From assembly GCA_937873795.1 (NCBI GenBank), contig CALMWE010000314.1, forward strand, positions 1-37,400: DNA of 37,400 bases, written 5' to 3'. The first letter of the stretch is position 1. Every line of letters starts with the position of its first letter. Made by a program: the position numbers and the translations under genes. This stretch comes from an uncultured Caryophanales bacterium. GTDB taxonomy: Bacteria > Bacillota_I > Bacilli_A > RFN20 > CAG-826. This document shows, one piece after another, positions 24,715 through 33,888 of this stretch. The notes below the pieces were generated by a model, which worked only from the letters and a program-made list of their open reading frames with translations, made no database searches and was not told where the DNA came from.

Positions 24715-25035
24715 TCATTCCTCAATATGGACGATGGCGACGGCATAATCGCCGTCATGGCTGATGGACACGGGGTAACGTTTTCCCTCGTAAGTCAACA
24801 CGGGCGCACCGCTGTCGTCGTTAATGGTCGAGACGGCGCGGAACGGGATGGTATTCAGTTTCTCATGCATGGCTTTAAAGAACGCTTCTTTGGCAGCGAA
24901 ACGTCCCGCCAGGAAGGTATCTTTGTCGAGGCGTTTTTGGTAAATCGCCAACTCTTCCGCGGATAAAACCCGTTTAGCCAAGGTTGCTTTGCCGCGAACT
25001 CTCGGGATATAGACTAAATCAATGCCGATGCCCAT
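24715..25035 (-). CDS. acpS: Holo-[acyl-carrier-protein] synthase
   Basis: Transfers 4'-phosphopantetheine from CoA to the serine of acyl carrier protein. The 106-residue product starts MGIGIDLVYIPRV at the ATG at 25035, with GGAGG 8 nt upstream; the longer ORF-track start lies within ftsK. The conserved Asp6 and FAAKEAFFKAM (KEA motif, Mg2+/CoA site) are present, and the tail has VSISHDGDYAVAIV. It lies 1 nt after the ftsK stop and 4 nt before pulA. The fused ACP domain of the acyl-activating enzyme at the left end is a possible client. Confidence 0.93.
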   Translation of the reverse strand: MGIGIDLVYIPRVRGKATLAKRVLSAEELAIYQKRLDKDTFLAGRFAAKEAFFKAMHEKLNTIPFRAVSTINDDSGAPVLTYEGKRYPVSISHDGDYAVAIVHIEE

Positions 25036-25036
25036 C

Positions 25037-27706
25037 TTATTGACCTCCGAAATCAGGGGTCGGGGGTTTGAGAGTAGGAACCGTTTCGGCGGGTTCTGCT
25101 TCCGCACTGGGGGCACGCATCAAAACCTTGCATCCTTTAGCGGTCGCACCGTTTTCGACGGTTTTGGCCACAACCCCATCGGCTTGCAGTTGCGCAAAGA
25201 TTTTTCCGGCTCTGGGGAATCCGAAACCGAATTCACGTTGAATCGAGCTGATGGACGTAGCCTCACGGGTCATAATGATGGATTTGACTTGTTCGTACAT
25301 GTCATCTTCGAATTTGACGGTCCGTAAGCCATCGGCGGGGTTATAAGCCGGTCCGGCGGCGGTATGATCGGTCAGATCGAGGAATTCAGGCTTATAGACG
25401 AGCGGATAACGTTCTTTGATAAAATCGACGACGCGTTTGATTTCTTTGTTATCGACGAAACAGCCTTGAACGCGGGTAAAGCCGGAACGGGAAATCTTGG
25501 CGCAGTCGACGAGCATATCGCCGTTACCCAAGAGTTTTTCGGCACCGCCTTCACCTAAAATCGTGAGCGAGTCGGTGGTCGAAGCCACGGATAAGGCCAC
25601 ACGGGTCGGGAGGTTGGCTTTGATAACGCCGGTAATGACGTTGACGGATGGACGTTGCGTGGAAATGATCAAGTGAATGCCGGCGGCACGGGCTTTTTGG
25701 GCCACGCGGACAACCGGTGTGGCGATTTCTTTGCAGCCTTCGACAAGGTCGGCGTATTCATCGACCACCACGAGGATCGTGGGAAGCTTTTCACGGCCGT
25801 TTTCTTTGGCGGCATCGTTGTATTGATAGATATCGCTGACGTAGGTTTCTTCAAATAAGGTGTAACGGTTTTCCATTTCACCCACTAATTTATCCATCGC
25901 CACTTTGGCTTTGTCGTATTCGGTGATGATCGGGCAAAGAAGGTGCGGCATCTCGCGGTATTTGCTCATTTCAACCCGTTTCGGGTCGATGATGATGAGA
26001 CGTAATTCTTCCGGTGTGTTGCGCATAATCAAGGTCATGATCATGCTGTGCATAAAGATGGATTTACCACTACCGGTCGTACCGGCGACGAGTAAGTGCG
26101 GGAAGTCTTTGACGCTGGTGGCCAAGACATCGCCTGAAATATCTTTACCGAAGGCAATCGTAAGACGGCCTTTTTTGGTCGGATCTTGTTTTTCAAGCGC
26201 GGTCAGCACTTCTTTAAAGCCGACGGTCGTGGGCACGGCGTTTTGAATTTCAAGTCCGGAGGTTGACTTACCGCGGACCAGCGCTTCAAACCGGGCGGGA
26301 ATGCCGCCTAAACGCATCGAAAGGTCGGTGATGACTTTGGCAACGTTGACGACTTGGACATCTTTATCGGGTTGGACGTCGAATCGGGTGACGGACGGTC
26401 CTACTTTATAGGAGGTAATCATGGCACCGACGCCTAAATCTTCAAACGCTTTATTGATGACGGCCATGCGTTGAATGCTGACTTCATCGTTGCGGGCATC
26501 GTCTTTGGCAGTTTCGTAATCCGAGAGTAAATTCAAAGGCGGATAAACGTAATTGGCATAGGGATTGGGAGCGGGCTTTTTCGGCGCTGCCGGTTTTTCC
26601 ACCACCGGTTCGATGGGCTTGGGCGGAGTGAAAACGGTCGGCGCAAAAGCCGCTGAGTTGGAGAAATCGGGTTTGGGAGGGGCCGCCGGAGTCGGTGTTT
26701 GGACAAAGGCCGGGACAATCGGTTCTTCCTCTTCCACTTGAGGCTCGACAACAGGTTGCGGAATCGGTTTGGCTACCGGAATCACTCTTTCGGGCATGGG
26801 TGTCGGCGTCGGAACAGGGTTCGGAGTCGGCACAGGAGCGGAATAGCCCGAGAATGAAGCAGGTCGGGGTGAGGTCGAGGCAGCCACGGTCGGTTGATTC
26901 GTCGGGAACGGCATCGCATTTCCGGAAGCGCGTGAAAAAACGGCTTTGGTTAAACCGCTGGAAGGCGTCGCCGGACGGGAATAAAACGTGTATTGCACGG
27001 GAGCCGCTTGACGATGCTCCTCGGTAATGACCGGTTGGGGTTTTTCTTCGATTTCATCGGGTAAAGCGCGCGCGGCTTGGTAGGTTTGTTTCTCTTCTTT
27101 GGCGGCTTGTGAACGGGATTTGAGATAACTGAAAAAGCGACGGATCAATTTTTCAAAGCAGAGGACGATGCCGAGGCTCATGAAAACGCCAATCACGATT
27201 TGGGTTCCTAACGGGGTAATGGTCGAATTGAGCAGGCCGGCAAAGAAGAAGCCGATGATGCCACCGCCCAAGTTGTTGGTCGTGCTGGTAATTTCAACGG
27301 GTAAAAGGTCCAAGGTACCGATTTGGTTTTGGAAATATTCGAGGAAGTTTTGAAGCGTGATGTTTTCAAGTCCGCTGGCTTCGGTGGGCGTGCTGGAGGC
27401 GATCAGAACCGCCAAGAAAATAAGCAAAATACCCAAAAGCACGAGGTCATAGTGGACGACGAACGCTTTTTTCTTGAAAATGAGGTAAAAAGCAAGGAAA
27501 AACAGGTAGAGCAAAGCGATGAAATAAAAAATGCCGAAGAAGCAAATGAAGCAATAAGCAATGAAGGAACCCACCGGAAGGTGGTTGGGGTCTCCTTGGT
27601 TCAATAATCCGAGCAAAGCGACGAGGGCTAAAAGAATTCCGGAGAGGGTCATTTCCCCGTCATGATTGATGACATTTTTAGGTTTGGCGCTTCGTTCACT
27701 GGCCAT
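25037..27706 (-). CDS. ftsK: DNA translocase FtsK/SpoIIIE
   Basis: Septal DNA pump that clears chromosomes from the closing septum. It has 889 residues from the ATG at 27706 (MASERSAKPK), with GGAG 6 nt upstream; the ORF-track TTG start at 27718 is less likely. It has four hydrophobic segments in the first ~190 residues, a long Pro/Ala/Val-rich linker (about 190-390), and a RecA-like motor with Walker A AGTTGSGKS and Walker B ILVVVDEYADL. The C-terminal winged-helix gamma domain (SISSIQREFGFGFPRAGKIF) reads polar DNA motifs. It is first in the ftsK-acpS-pulA operon. No other sporulation gene is seen. Confidence 0.95.
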   Translation of the reverse strand: MASERSAKPKNVINHDGEMTLSGILLALVALLGLLNQGDPNHLPVGSFIAYCFICFFGIFYFIALLYLFFLAFYLIFKKKAFVVHYDLVLLGILLIFLAVLIASSTPTEASGLENITLQNFLEYFQNQIGTLDLLPVEITSTTNNLGGGIIGFFFAGLLNSTITPLGTQIVIGVFMSLGIVLCFEKLIRRFFSYLKSRSQAAKEEKQTYQAARALPDEIEEKPQPVITEEHRQAAPVQYTFYSRPATPSSGLTKAVFSRASGNAMPFPTNQPTVAASTSPRPASFSGYSAPVPTPNPVPTPTPMPERVIPVAKPIPQPVVEPQVEEEEPIVPAFVQTPTPAAPPKPDFSNSAAFAPTVFTPPKPIEPVVEKPAAPKKPAPNPYANYVYPPLNLLSDYETAKDDARNDEVSIQRMAVINKAFEDLGVGAMITSYKVGPSVTRFDVQPDKDVQVVNVAKVITDLSMRLGGIPARFEALVRGKSTSGLEIQNAVPTTVGFKEVLTALEKQDPTKKGRLTIAFGKDISGDVLATSVKDFPHLLVAGTTGSGKSIFMHSMIMTLIMRNTPEELRLIIIDPKRVEMSKYREMPHLLCPIITEYDKAKVAMDKLVGEMENRYTLFEETYVSDIYQYNDAAKENGREKLPTILVVVDEYADLVEGCKEIATPVVRVAQKARAAGIHLIISTQRPSVNVITGVIKANLPTRVALSVASTTDSLTILGEGGAEKLLGNGDMLVDCAKISRSGFTRVQGCFVDNKEIKRVVDFIKERYPLVYKPEFLDLTDHTAAGPAYNPADGLRTVKFEDDMYEQVKSIIMTREATSISSIQREFGFGFPRAGKIFAQLQADGVVAKTVENGATAKGCKVLMRAPSAEAEPAETVPTLKPPTPDFGGQ

Positions 27707-27735
27707 AGGTTTCTCCAAATTTTACTTGTAAAATT

Positions 27736-27744
27736 ATTATAGCA
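27736..27744 (-). promoter_or_regulatory. ftsK promoter (-10 with TGC extension)
   Basis: Minus-strand TGCTATAAT about 30 bp before the ATG at 27706; no clear -35. Confidence 0.6.
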
Positions 27745-27808
27745 AAGAAACTTCAAGGGAGTATGGAAATGTTGCAATTCTTGCAATCGAGGCATACGCC
27801 AATTTTAC

Positions 27809-27834
27809 AAAAAAACCCGCTCAACGGCGGGTTT
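27809..27834 (-). terminator. RNase J gene terminator
   Basis: AAACCCGC / GCGGGTTT stem with a 6-nt loop, then seven Ts on the minus strand, about 20 bp after the stop codon. Confidence 0.88.
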
Positions 27835-27854
27835 AGTAGTTTTATAGTACCTTT

Positions 27855-29534
27855 TTAGTCGATTTCTACCACAATTGGCAAAATCATCGGGGATTTTCCG
27901 GTTTCGCGGCGAACATAACGGAAGCACTTGTCGGCGATCGTCGTCTTCAAATCGTCCATACTGCCCTTGGGGTTGGTAAGGTAATCTGTGACGCCATTGA
28001 CGAAGAGACTGGTCAATTCACGGAGAATGTTATCCGATTCCTTGACGAACACGAAACCGCGCATTTGGACATCGGGTCCGGCCACGATCTTGTTTTCGGT
28101 TTTGCTGACGGTCAGGCCCATCACGATGACACCATCGTCACTGAGCTTTTGACGTTCGCTGATGACCGTTGCGCCGACGTCACCGACGCCGATGCCATCG
28201 ATCAGCAAGTCACCGCTTTTGATGTTATCGAGAGCCGGTAAGATACGACCTTTGCGGTTTTCGATTTGCAGCACCATGCCATTATCCATGACGAAGATGT
28301 TGTTATGGGAAAGTCCGACGCCCATGCCCACCGCAATCTTGGCGTTGGCAATGAGTTGGCGATATTCACCCTTAATCGGGAGATAGAAACGCGGTTTTAA
28401 CAGGGACAGCATCATCTTCAAATCTTCTTCTTGCGCGTGCATGGAGGCGATTTGTTTACGTTTGATGTTGACGACATCCGCACCGGTCCGGTAGAGTTCG
28501 TCCACCGCATCCGTGGCTAAGATTTCAAACGCCGGGGCACTGGGGCACGCGACGATGAAGGTATCGCCGGGGCCGACGACGACGCGTTTGTCTTCGTTTT
28601 CGTGCGTGGCCAATTCGGCGATCTTGTTATAGACGCGTTCACCGGGGCTCATCATCACGACGACGATGTCTTGCGCGCGTAATCTTAATAAATCATCCAG
28701 CGAGGCTAAATTGGCTTTGGGGATGTTGATGCCGCCGAAGTCGGTAAAAGTCTTAATGAAATCGGCTGTTTCGTTATCGTAGAAGATAATCTTCTTGCCG
28801 GAGCTGACACACAAGGCAACGACTTCTTCGAAGTTATAGACCGATTGGTTGAATAAGGCGATGAAGACACGGCCTTTGGCGTCTTGCAGAAGATTGGAAA
28901 TATGCGGGGTCAACCGGTGGTTCGGCGAAGTATAACCGGGCTTATCGGCACCGGCGGATTCGCTTAAGAGCAAGAGAATATCCTTTTCGGCAATACGGGC
29001 CAGGGCATTCAAATCGTGTTTGTAGTTCTTGTTGGCGTTATATTCAACCAGGAAGTCGCCAGAATAGACGACATAGCCTTGATCGGTGGCCATGGCGAAA
29101 CCGCTGCTGTCCATGATTGCGTGGACGGTTTGGAAAAAGTTGAATTCACGTCCCGCCACTTTAAAGGTGGACGTCGGTAAGACCGGGAAGAATTGGTAAT
29201 TGTTTTCGATGTTGAGCCGTTTGGAATAGGCTTTGATGATGGCGATGGTCGCCGCCGACGCATAAATCGGCGCGGGGACATCACGGTAAATGAACGGCAA
29301 CGAACCGATTTGGTCATCGTGGCCGTGGGTGATGATATACGCTTTGACACGGTCTTTGTTTTCCTTTAGAAAACTATAATCCGGGATGATGGCGTCGACG
29401 CCCGGGTTGGTGCGGTCAGGGTATTTAAGCCCCGCCTCGATTACGAAAAGGTCTTTATTGACTTCGATGATGTAAAGACATTTTCCGTTTTCGTCCATAC
29501 CTCCCAAAGCAAAAACGCGAATGATTTCCGACAT
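27855..29534 (-). CDS. rnjB: Ribonuclease J family protein, J2-like with degenerate metal site
   Basis: A 559-residue beta-CASP metallo-beta-lactamase protein of the RNase J family (mRNA decay, 5' exonuclease and endonuclease). The usual HGHxDH motif is HGHDDQ (H70, H72, D74, Q75), and the usual PVHGE is PIKGE (K388). H138, D160 and H366 remain. Bacillus RNase J2 has changes at the same two places (HGHDEN and PVNGE as I recall) and acts mainly as a partner of J1. So this is probably a J2-type subunit with low activity, and a canonical J1 should be encoded elsewhere. The C-terminus KSPMILPIVVEID also matches the J2 style. It starts with an AGGAGG site. Confidence 0.85.
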   Translation of the reverse strand: MSEIIRVFALGGMDENGKCLYIIEVNKDLFVIEAGLKYPDRTNPGVDAIIPDYSFLKENKDRVKAYIITHGHDDQIGSLPFIYRDVPAPIYASAATIAIIKAYSKRLNIENNYQFFPVLPTSTFKVAGREFNFFQTVHAIMDSSGFAMATDQGYVVYSGDFLVEYNANKNYKHDLNALARIAEKDILLLLSESAGADKPGYTSPNHRLTPHISNLLQDAKGRVFIALFNQSVYNFEEVVALCVSSGKKIIFYDNETADFIKTFTDFGGINIPKANLASLDDLLRLRAQDIVVVMMSPGERVYNKIAELATHENEDKRVVVGPGDTFIVACPSAPAFEILATDAVDELYRTGADVVNIKRKQIASMHAQEEDLKMMLSLLKPRFYLPIKGEYRQLIANAKIAVGMGVGLSHNNIFVMDNGMVLQIENRKGRILPALDNIKSGDLLIDGIGVGDVGATVISERQKLSDDGVIVMGLTVSKTENKIVAGPDVQMRGFVFVKESDNILRELTSLFVNGVTDYLTNPKGSMDDLKTTIADKCFRYVRRETGKSPMILPIVVEID

Positions 29535-29599
29535 AAAATAGCCTCCTAAAAGTTTGTTTCGAATCGACCATTATGACATGAACGACTGATTACTTTATG

Positions 29600-29628
29600 A
29601 TAATAGACTTTTTTTCATCTTTTTACAA
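29600..29628 (-). promoter_or_regulatory. RNase J gene promoter
   Basis: Minus-strand TTGTAA (29628-29623), a 17-bp spacer and TATTAT (29605-29600). There is no visible terminator after the upstream yfcE-like gene, so read-through is also possible. Confidence 0.5.
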
Positions 29629-29656
29629 CCAAATTGCCTTATGTGACAAAGTTTTC

Positions 29657-30187
29657 CTACAGGTTTTGGGACATGAGTACATTTCTGTCGCAATCGTAAA
29701 GAACGATTTGGTGTTCATCCATGAGCATAAAGGTCGGTTTTGAACCCCCTCTTGGCCACGAAAGCGAACCCGGGTTGGCAAAGAGGATGCCGTCGCGTTT
29801 CGATAGGTTCGGAATGTGCGTATGGCCGCTGAGCAGGATGTCGCCCGGAGCAAGCGGTTCTTCCAAGGTGCGTTGGTCATGCACCATGAAAAGGATGTGA
29901 TCGCCGTTTCGGAGATGACGGACATCGGGACAAATAAGGCCGGACTTTTGCAGATCTTCCTCGCGGTCGCAGTTGCCGCGGATGGCAATGATCCGGTCGG
30001 CAAGTGACTTAAGGATAACGAATGTTTCTTCGGGGTTGTAGGTATCGGGAAGACTCCACCGCACACCGGAATAAAAAAGGTCTCCCAATAGGAGAATCCG
30101 ATCCGGGTGATAGTGGCCGACTAGACGGACTAAACGCTTGGCTCCCAAGGCATCGCCGTGGAGGTCACTGCAAATCAGGGAAATCAT
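29657..30187 (-). CDS. YfcE/MJ0936-family metallophosphodiesterase
   Basis: A calcineurin-like phosphodiesterase of 176 residues when started at the ATG at 30187 (MISLICSDLHGD). Metal-binding motifs appear in order: SDLHGD, LLLGDLFYSG, IRGNCDRE, HDQ and SGHTHIPN, then FANPGSLSWPRG. All match the YfcE family, whose members hydrolyse phosphodiesters in vitro and whose natural substrate is mostly unknown. The start lies 23 nt inside the end of the DUF3267 gene, with GAGG nearby, so translation is coupled; the ORF-track start at 30265 is too far upstream. It is the last gene of the flavoprotein operon. Confidence 0.88.
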   Translation of the reverse strand: MISLICSDLHGDALGAKRLVRLVGHYHPDRILLLGDLFYSGVRWSLPDTYNPEETFVILKSLADRIIAIRGNCDREEDLQKSGLICPDVRHLRNGDHILFMVHDQRTLEEPLAPGDILLSGHTHIPNLSKRDGILFANPGSLSWPRGGSKPTFMLMDEHQIVLYDCDRNVLMSQNL

Positions 30188-30779
30188 CCACGGGGTCCTC
30201 GTCGTAACGGACGCTATGACCTTCTCCGACATAGTAACGCATCGACATCCCGTCATCGTTGACAAGCGTCTTGCGCGGGTTTTTCAGCAAAAGGATAATC
30301 ACGTAATAATCGCCGACCGCACCGGCAATATTCTGGCCTTGGATGATGAAAAACGCCCAGAACCAGCTTTCGGGTAAGAAGATATTCAAACAAACCAACA
30401 CAGCGCCTAAAAGCACCACCGGGGCTAAGGCGATGATGATGTATTCGGCTTTGGTGAAATAGCCTTGTTTCATCCCGGCATAGGCGGCATAGGTATGAAA
30501 GCCGAAATTGACCTTGGCCTTACAGAATAGACGCATGAAAAAGGCATGGATCAATTCATGGAGGATGATGTAAACAAATAAGCCTAAAACCAGAGCCAAG
30601 ACTTGGTAAAGATCAAAGCTCATCCAGTCGGTGACGGGGTGAATCAAATAACCCACCACACCGGTCACTAAAAAGACCAGCGTCCCGACAAGGTTCAGCC
30701 AGAATGCGATCCGCTTGTCTTTACGCATATCGATCTCACGGGTGAGATGGTAGTTTTCAGGCAGGTGGTTGAACGCCAT
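30165..30779 (-). CDS. DUF3267 putative membrane zinc metalloprotease
   Basis: A 204-residue protein with about four membrane segments and the zinc-binding motif HELIH in the second hydrophobic stretch (YIILHELIHAFFMRLF), characteristic of DUF3267 zincins. The substrate is unknown. It starts one base after the DUF1667 stop and overlaps the phosphodiesterase gene by 23 nt. Its place in a glycerol-3-phosphate dehydrogenase-like operon may be co-expression without a common function. Confidence 0.85.
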   Translation of the reverse strand: MAFNHLPENYHLTREIDMRKDKRIAFWLNLVGTLVFLVTGVVGYLIHPVTDWMSFDLYQVLALVLGLFVYIILHELIHAFFMRLFCKAKVNFGFHTYAAYAGMKQGYFTKAEYIIIALAPVVLLGAVLVCLNIFLPESWFWAFFIIQGQNIAGAVGDYYVIILLLKNPRKTLVNDDGMSMRYYVGEGHSVRYDEDPVDDFPDLQ

Positions 30780-30780
30780 G

Positions 30781-31128
30781 TTACTCCTCGACGGTCCTCG
30801 TAGCGACGATGTTGACGCCTAAATGGCAGACATCCGCGATGATCACGTCGCCGCATTTAACGGGGGCTTTGACCGTCACGCGGTTAATTTCTTTCATGAT
30901 ATCAAACATACGTCCCTTGGGGACTTCGTGGCTGGTAATGACCGGTAAACGGGGTAAATGCTTGGATTCGAGTTTCACGGTCGAGGTCAACATTCTCACG
31001 GGGTTGGTGACTTCGGCTTTGCCGTAGACGGATCCACGGATGCAGCCATTGCCTTGGACGTTGAGATTTTCATCGACGCTTAAATGGCAGCCTTTGGGAC
31101 AGACGGTACAAATGACTTCGCGGTTCAT
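30781..31128 (-). CDS. DUF1667 protein, small subunit of the flavoprotein complex
   Basis: A 115-residue protein with conserved cysteines CTVCPKGCHL and NGCIRG near the N-terminus, plus a later Cys (VKCGD), typical of DUF1667. These cysteines may bind an iron-sulfur cluster or zinc. The family member in Thermotoga (TM1434) sits beside homologues of the two upstream genes, forming a probable three-subunit dehydrogenase; the same order is present here. It overlaps the upstream flavoprotein gene by 4 nt. Confidence 0.9.
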   Translation of the reverse strand: MNREVICTVCPKGCHLSVDENLNVQGNGCIRGSVYGKAEVTNPVRMLTSTVKLESKHLPRLPVITSHEVPKGRMFDIMKEINRVTVKAPVKCGDVIIADVCHLGVNIVATRTVEE

Positions 31129-32381
31129 GCTTTGACCTCCGTTTCGATGGTCAGTTCTTGGTTTTCTTCTTTAAACAGACCTTTTTCGAGACTGACGTTC
31201 ACCATTTCCGAGGGAATGAGGAACGGTTTGAGTTGCTTTTTGACGACCACACCGTCGATTTTGGTGATCAACCAGACATCTTTCATGGGCTTGGAAGGAC
31301 GGAATTTGAGTTCCACTTTGTCTTCCAGATTGGTGATGTTGATGTATTGGGGAACGATGTAGGAAATACCGGCTAAAGGAATGGTTTTCAAGTAGTTGCC
31401 CGTCTTCACGAGCTTGCCGTTAAGATACATCGCCGCGGAGTGTCCGGCAAGGCGGCCTTCCGCACTGACGAAGTCGACGAGGTCGTGGACATGGAGGACG
31501 TTACCCGCGCTGAAGACCCCGGGAATCATTGTTTCGAGGTGTTCGTTGACGATAGCGCCCCGAGTCTTGCTGGGGATCACACCGATGTCATCGAGAAGGT
31601 AGTTATTCGGCAGAAGCCCCACCGAGAGCATTAAGGTATCGGCTTCGAATTCTTTTTCGGTGCCGGGGATGAAGTTGAGGGTATTATCGACTTGACTGAT
31701 GACGACTTTTTCGAGTTTTTCTCGGCCCACGATTTTAGACACCGAGTGGCTGAGATAAAGCGGGATATCAAAGTCCATCAAACATTGGACGATGTTGCGG
31801 GTTAAGCCGTTGGAATAAGGCATGAGTTCGGCAACGCCGAGGACTTTAGCGCCTTCCAGGGTTAACCGACGGGCCATGATGAGACCAATATCTCCGCTTC
31901 CGAGGATAAAGACGCGTTTACCGACCATGTAGCCTTCCATGTTCATATAGCGTTGGGCGGTTCCGGCGGTAATCACGCCGACGGGACGGTCGCCGGGAAT
32001 GGCGATGGCGCCGGCACTGCGTTCGTAGCATCCGGTGGCCATGATGATGGCACGCGCTTGAATTTCGACGATGCCATCGGTTTCATTGGCGTATCGTACA
32101 TGTTTATCGCGGGAAACGGAAATGACCATCGCTTTGAGTTTGTACTCGATGCCACGGTCTTTGATTTGGTTGATGAAGCGTTCGGCGTATTCGGGACCGC
32201 TGAGCTGTTCTTTGAATTCATGCAATCCAAAGCCGTTATGGATGCATTGATTGAGGATCCCCCCGAGATACTCATCCCGTTCGAGAATGAGGATATCGCG
32301 TATTCCTTCGTCGTAAGCGCTGACGGCAGCGGCTAAACCGGCGGAACCTCCGCCGATGATGACAAGTTCACGAGTTTGCAT
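31125..32381 (-). CDS. FAD/NAD(P)-dependent oxidoreductase (TM1433-like)
   Basis: A 418-residue pyridine-nucleotide-disulfide-reductase-like flavoprotein. It has an N-terminal FAD site GGGSAGLAAAVSAYDEG, a second dinucleotide site ILGSGDIGLIMARRL around residue 155, and a C-terminal FAD motif GVFSAGNVLHVHDLVD. Redox-active CxxC is not seen at the usual place, so electrons probably pass to the partner subunits. It lies between the GlpA-like gene (2-nt gap) and DUF1667 (4-nt overlap), which supports a heteromeric anaerobic glycerol-3-phosphate dehydrogenase or related 2-hydroxyacid oxidase. Confidence 0.9.
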   Translation of the reverse strand: MQTRELVIIGGGSAGLAAAVSAYDEGIRDILILERDEYLGGILNQCIHNGFGLHEFKEQLSGPEYAERFINQIKDRGIEYKLKAMVISVSRDKHVRYANETDGIVEIQARAIIMATGCYERSAGAIAIPGDRPVGVITAGTAQRYMNMEGYMVGKRVFILGSGDIGLIMARRLTLEGAKVLGVAELMPYSNGLTRNIVQCLMDFDIPLYLSHSVSKIVGREKLEKVVISQVDNTLNFIPGTEKEFEADTLMLSVGLLPNNYLLDDIGVIPSKTRGAIVNEHLETMIPGVFSAGNVLHVHDLVDFVSAEGRLAGHSAAMYLNGKLVKTGNYLKTIPLAGISYIVPQYINITNLEDKVELKFRPSKPMKDVWLITKIDGVVVKKQLKPFLIPSEMVNVSLEKGLFKEENQELTIETEVKA

Positions 32382-32383
32382 GG

Positions 32384-33817
32384 TTACTCACCGACTTCCT
32401 TGGTTGCACCTTTGACAATGTTGGTGCCGGGTTCATCGTAAGGAACCTCGGTTAACGGGATATGGTAGTGATCGGCTAAGATGGCCACCACATTGGGACC
32501 ACAGAAACCGCCTTGGCAGCGTCCGAATCCGGCGCGGGAACGTTTCTTCACGCCTTTGACGGTATGGGGCGGGCAATTACGCGCCAGCATATCGCGGATT
32601 TCGCCTTCGGTCACGGATTCGCAGCGGCACACCATTCTCGCATACCGGCGGTCTTGGGCAATGAGCTTGGACCATTCTTCTTCGCTGGTTTTCTTAAAGC
32701 GATGATAGGGACGGACATTCGGATTAAAGCTGGCTTTGGCGAAGAGTTTCAGTTTCGGGGCGATGAATTCCTCGATGACTTTTTTGGCGATGGCCGGAGA
32801 AGACGCCAAGCCGGGCGATTCGATGCCGGCGACGTTGATGAAATTGGGCGAGGCTTCTTCAATCACGAAGTCATGCGTCGAAGGTGTGGCACGGAGGCCG
32901 CTGAAGACGCGTATCACTTTATGGAAAGGAATGTTTTTCACCATCAGCGAGGCACTTTTCTTGATTTCGTCGAGGGTGGGTTTATCGGTGCTTAAGTCTT
33001 CTTTGTCGTCAATCACCGTGGACGACGGACCGACGATGTAGTTGCCGCCATAGGTGGGACTGACAAGAATGCCTTTACCTAAGCTGCTGGGTAAGGGGAA
33101 AATGGTGTGTTTGACTAAGGCAGGTTGGGTGTAGTCAATGACAAAATATTCGCCTTTACGGGGCGTGATTTTAAAGGTTTGAGGGGCCACTAAACCCGAG
33201 ATGTGGTCGGCTTGAAGGCCACTGGCGTTAATCACGTATTTGGCGTGATAGGTATTCTTTTTGGTGCGGACTTCCCAGATACCGCCGAAGGAACGGATAT
33301 CCACGACTTCTTCGTTGAGTTTGAGGGTGACGCCGTTATCGATCGCGTTTTCCATGAGGTGGACGCACAGTTCAAACGGATCAATGACACCCGCCGTTGG
33401 GGCCCATAAGGCACCTTTGACGTTGTCACTCAAATTGGGTTCCATGGCTTTGGCTTCCGCGGGAGTAAGAAGTTTGACGGGGACACCGTTGAGAGTGGCC
33501 CGTTTGACTAAATCAGCGAGTAACGGTAGTTGTTCGTCATAGATGGCGACGGTCAAGGAACCGATGCGTTCGAATTGGACATCCAATTCCTTGCACACTT
33601 GGTCATACATCGCATTGCCCATGACGTTGAGTTTGGCTTTGAGACTGCCCGGCTCGGGGTCGTAACCGCTATGGACGATGGCGGAGTTGGCCATCGACGA
33701 AAAGTTCCCGACATCGTTTTCTTTGTCGAGGACCGTGACTTTGACTTGATAGCGGGACAGTTCGCGGGCGATAAAGCACCCGGTGACGCCTGCCCCTATA
33801 ATGAGAATTTCATCCAT
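32384..33817 (-). CDS. GlpA-like FAD-dependent dehydrogenase with BFD-like [2Fe-2S] domain
   Basis: A 477-residue protein. The DAO-type FAD domain starts with IIGAGVTGCFIARELSRY, and the fold resembles GlpA/GlpD and L-2-hydroxyglutarate oxidase. The last ~90 residues hold a BFD-like cluster site, CRCESVTEGEI ... GRCQGGFCG (CxC then Cx4C). This domain order is that of anaerobic glycerol-3-phosphate dehydrogenase large subunits in Bacillota and Thermotogota. Substrate most likely sn-glycerol 3-phosphate, but 2-hydroxyacids cannot be excluded; no glpK or glpF is in view. GAGGA provides the ribosome site. First gene of a five-gene operon. Confidence 0.88.
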   Translation of the reverse strand: MDEILIIGAGVTGCFIARELSRYQVKVTVLDKENDVGNFSSMANSAIVHSGYDPEPGSLKAKLNVMGNAMYDQVCKELDVQFERIGSLTVAIYDEQLPLLADLVKRATLNGVPVKLLTPAEAKAMEPNLSDNVKGALWAPTAGVIDPFELCVHLMENAIDNGVTLKLNEEVVDIRSFGGIWEVRTKKNTYHAKYVINASGLQADHISGLVAPQTFKITPRKGEYFVIDYTQPALVKHTIFPLPSSLGKGILVSPTYGGNYIVGPSSTVIDDKEDLSTDKPTLDEIKKSASLMVKNIPFHKVIRVFSGLRATPSTHDFVIEEASPNFINVAGIESPGLASSPAIAKKVIEEFIAPKLKLFAKASFNPNVRPYHRFKKTSEEEWSKLIAQDRRYARMVCRCESVTEGEIRDMLARNCPPHTVKGVKKRSRAGFGRCQGGFCGPNVVAILADHYHIPLTEVPYDEPGTNIVKGATKEVGE

Positions 33818-33860
33818 AAAGATTCCTCACTGAAAGTAGTTTTTTACATCGTTCAATGTT

Positions 33861-33888
33861 AGTTTAGCACCCTTTTTACTAAAGTAAA
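33861..33888 (-). promoter_or_regulatory. Promoter of the GlpA-like operon, with dyad over the -35
   Basis: Minus-strand TTTACT (33888-33883), a 16-bp spacer and TAAACT (33866-33861), with TGC before the -10. The -35 is one half of a dyad TTTACT-AA-AGTAAA (33875-33888). Confidence 0.5.

Noticed and set aside
9147-33888. A shared TTACT...AGTAA operator at chrA and the GlpA-like promoter
   Set aside because: The half-sites are similar, but their spacing differs (7 versus 2 bp), so a common regulator is not supported.
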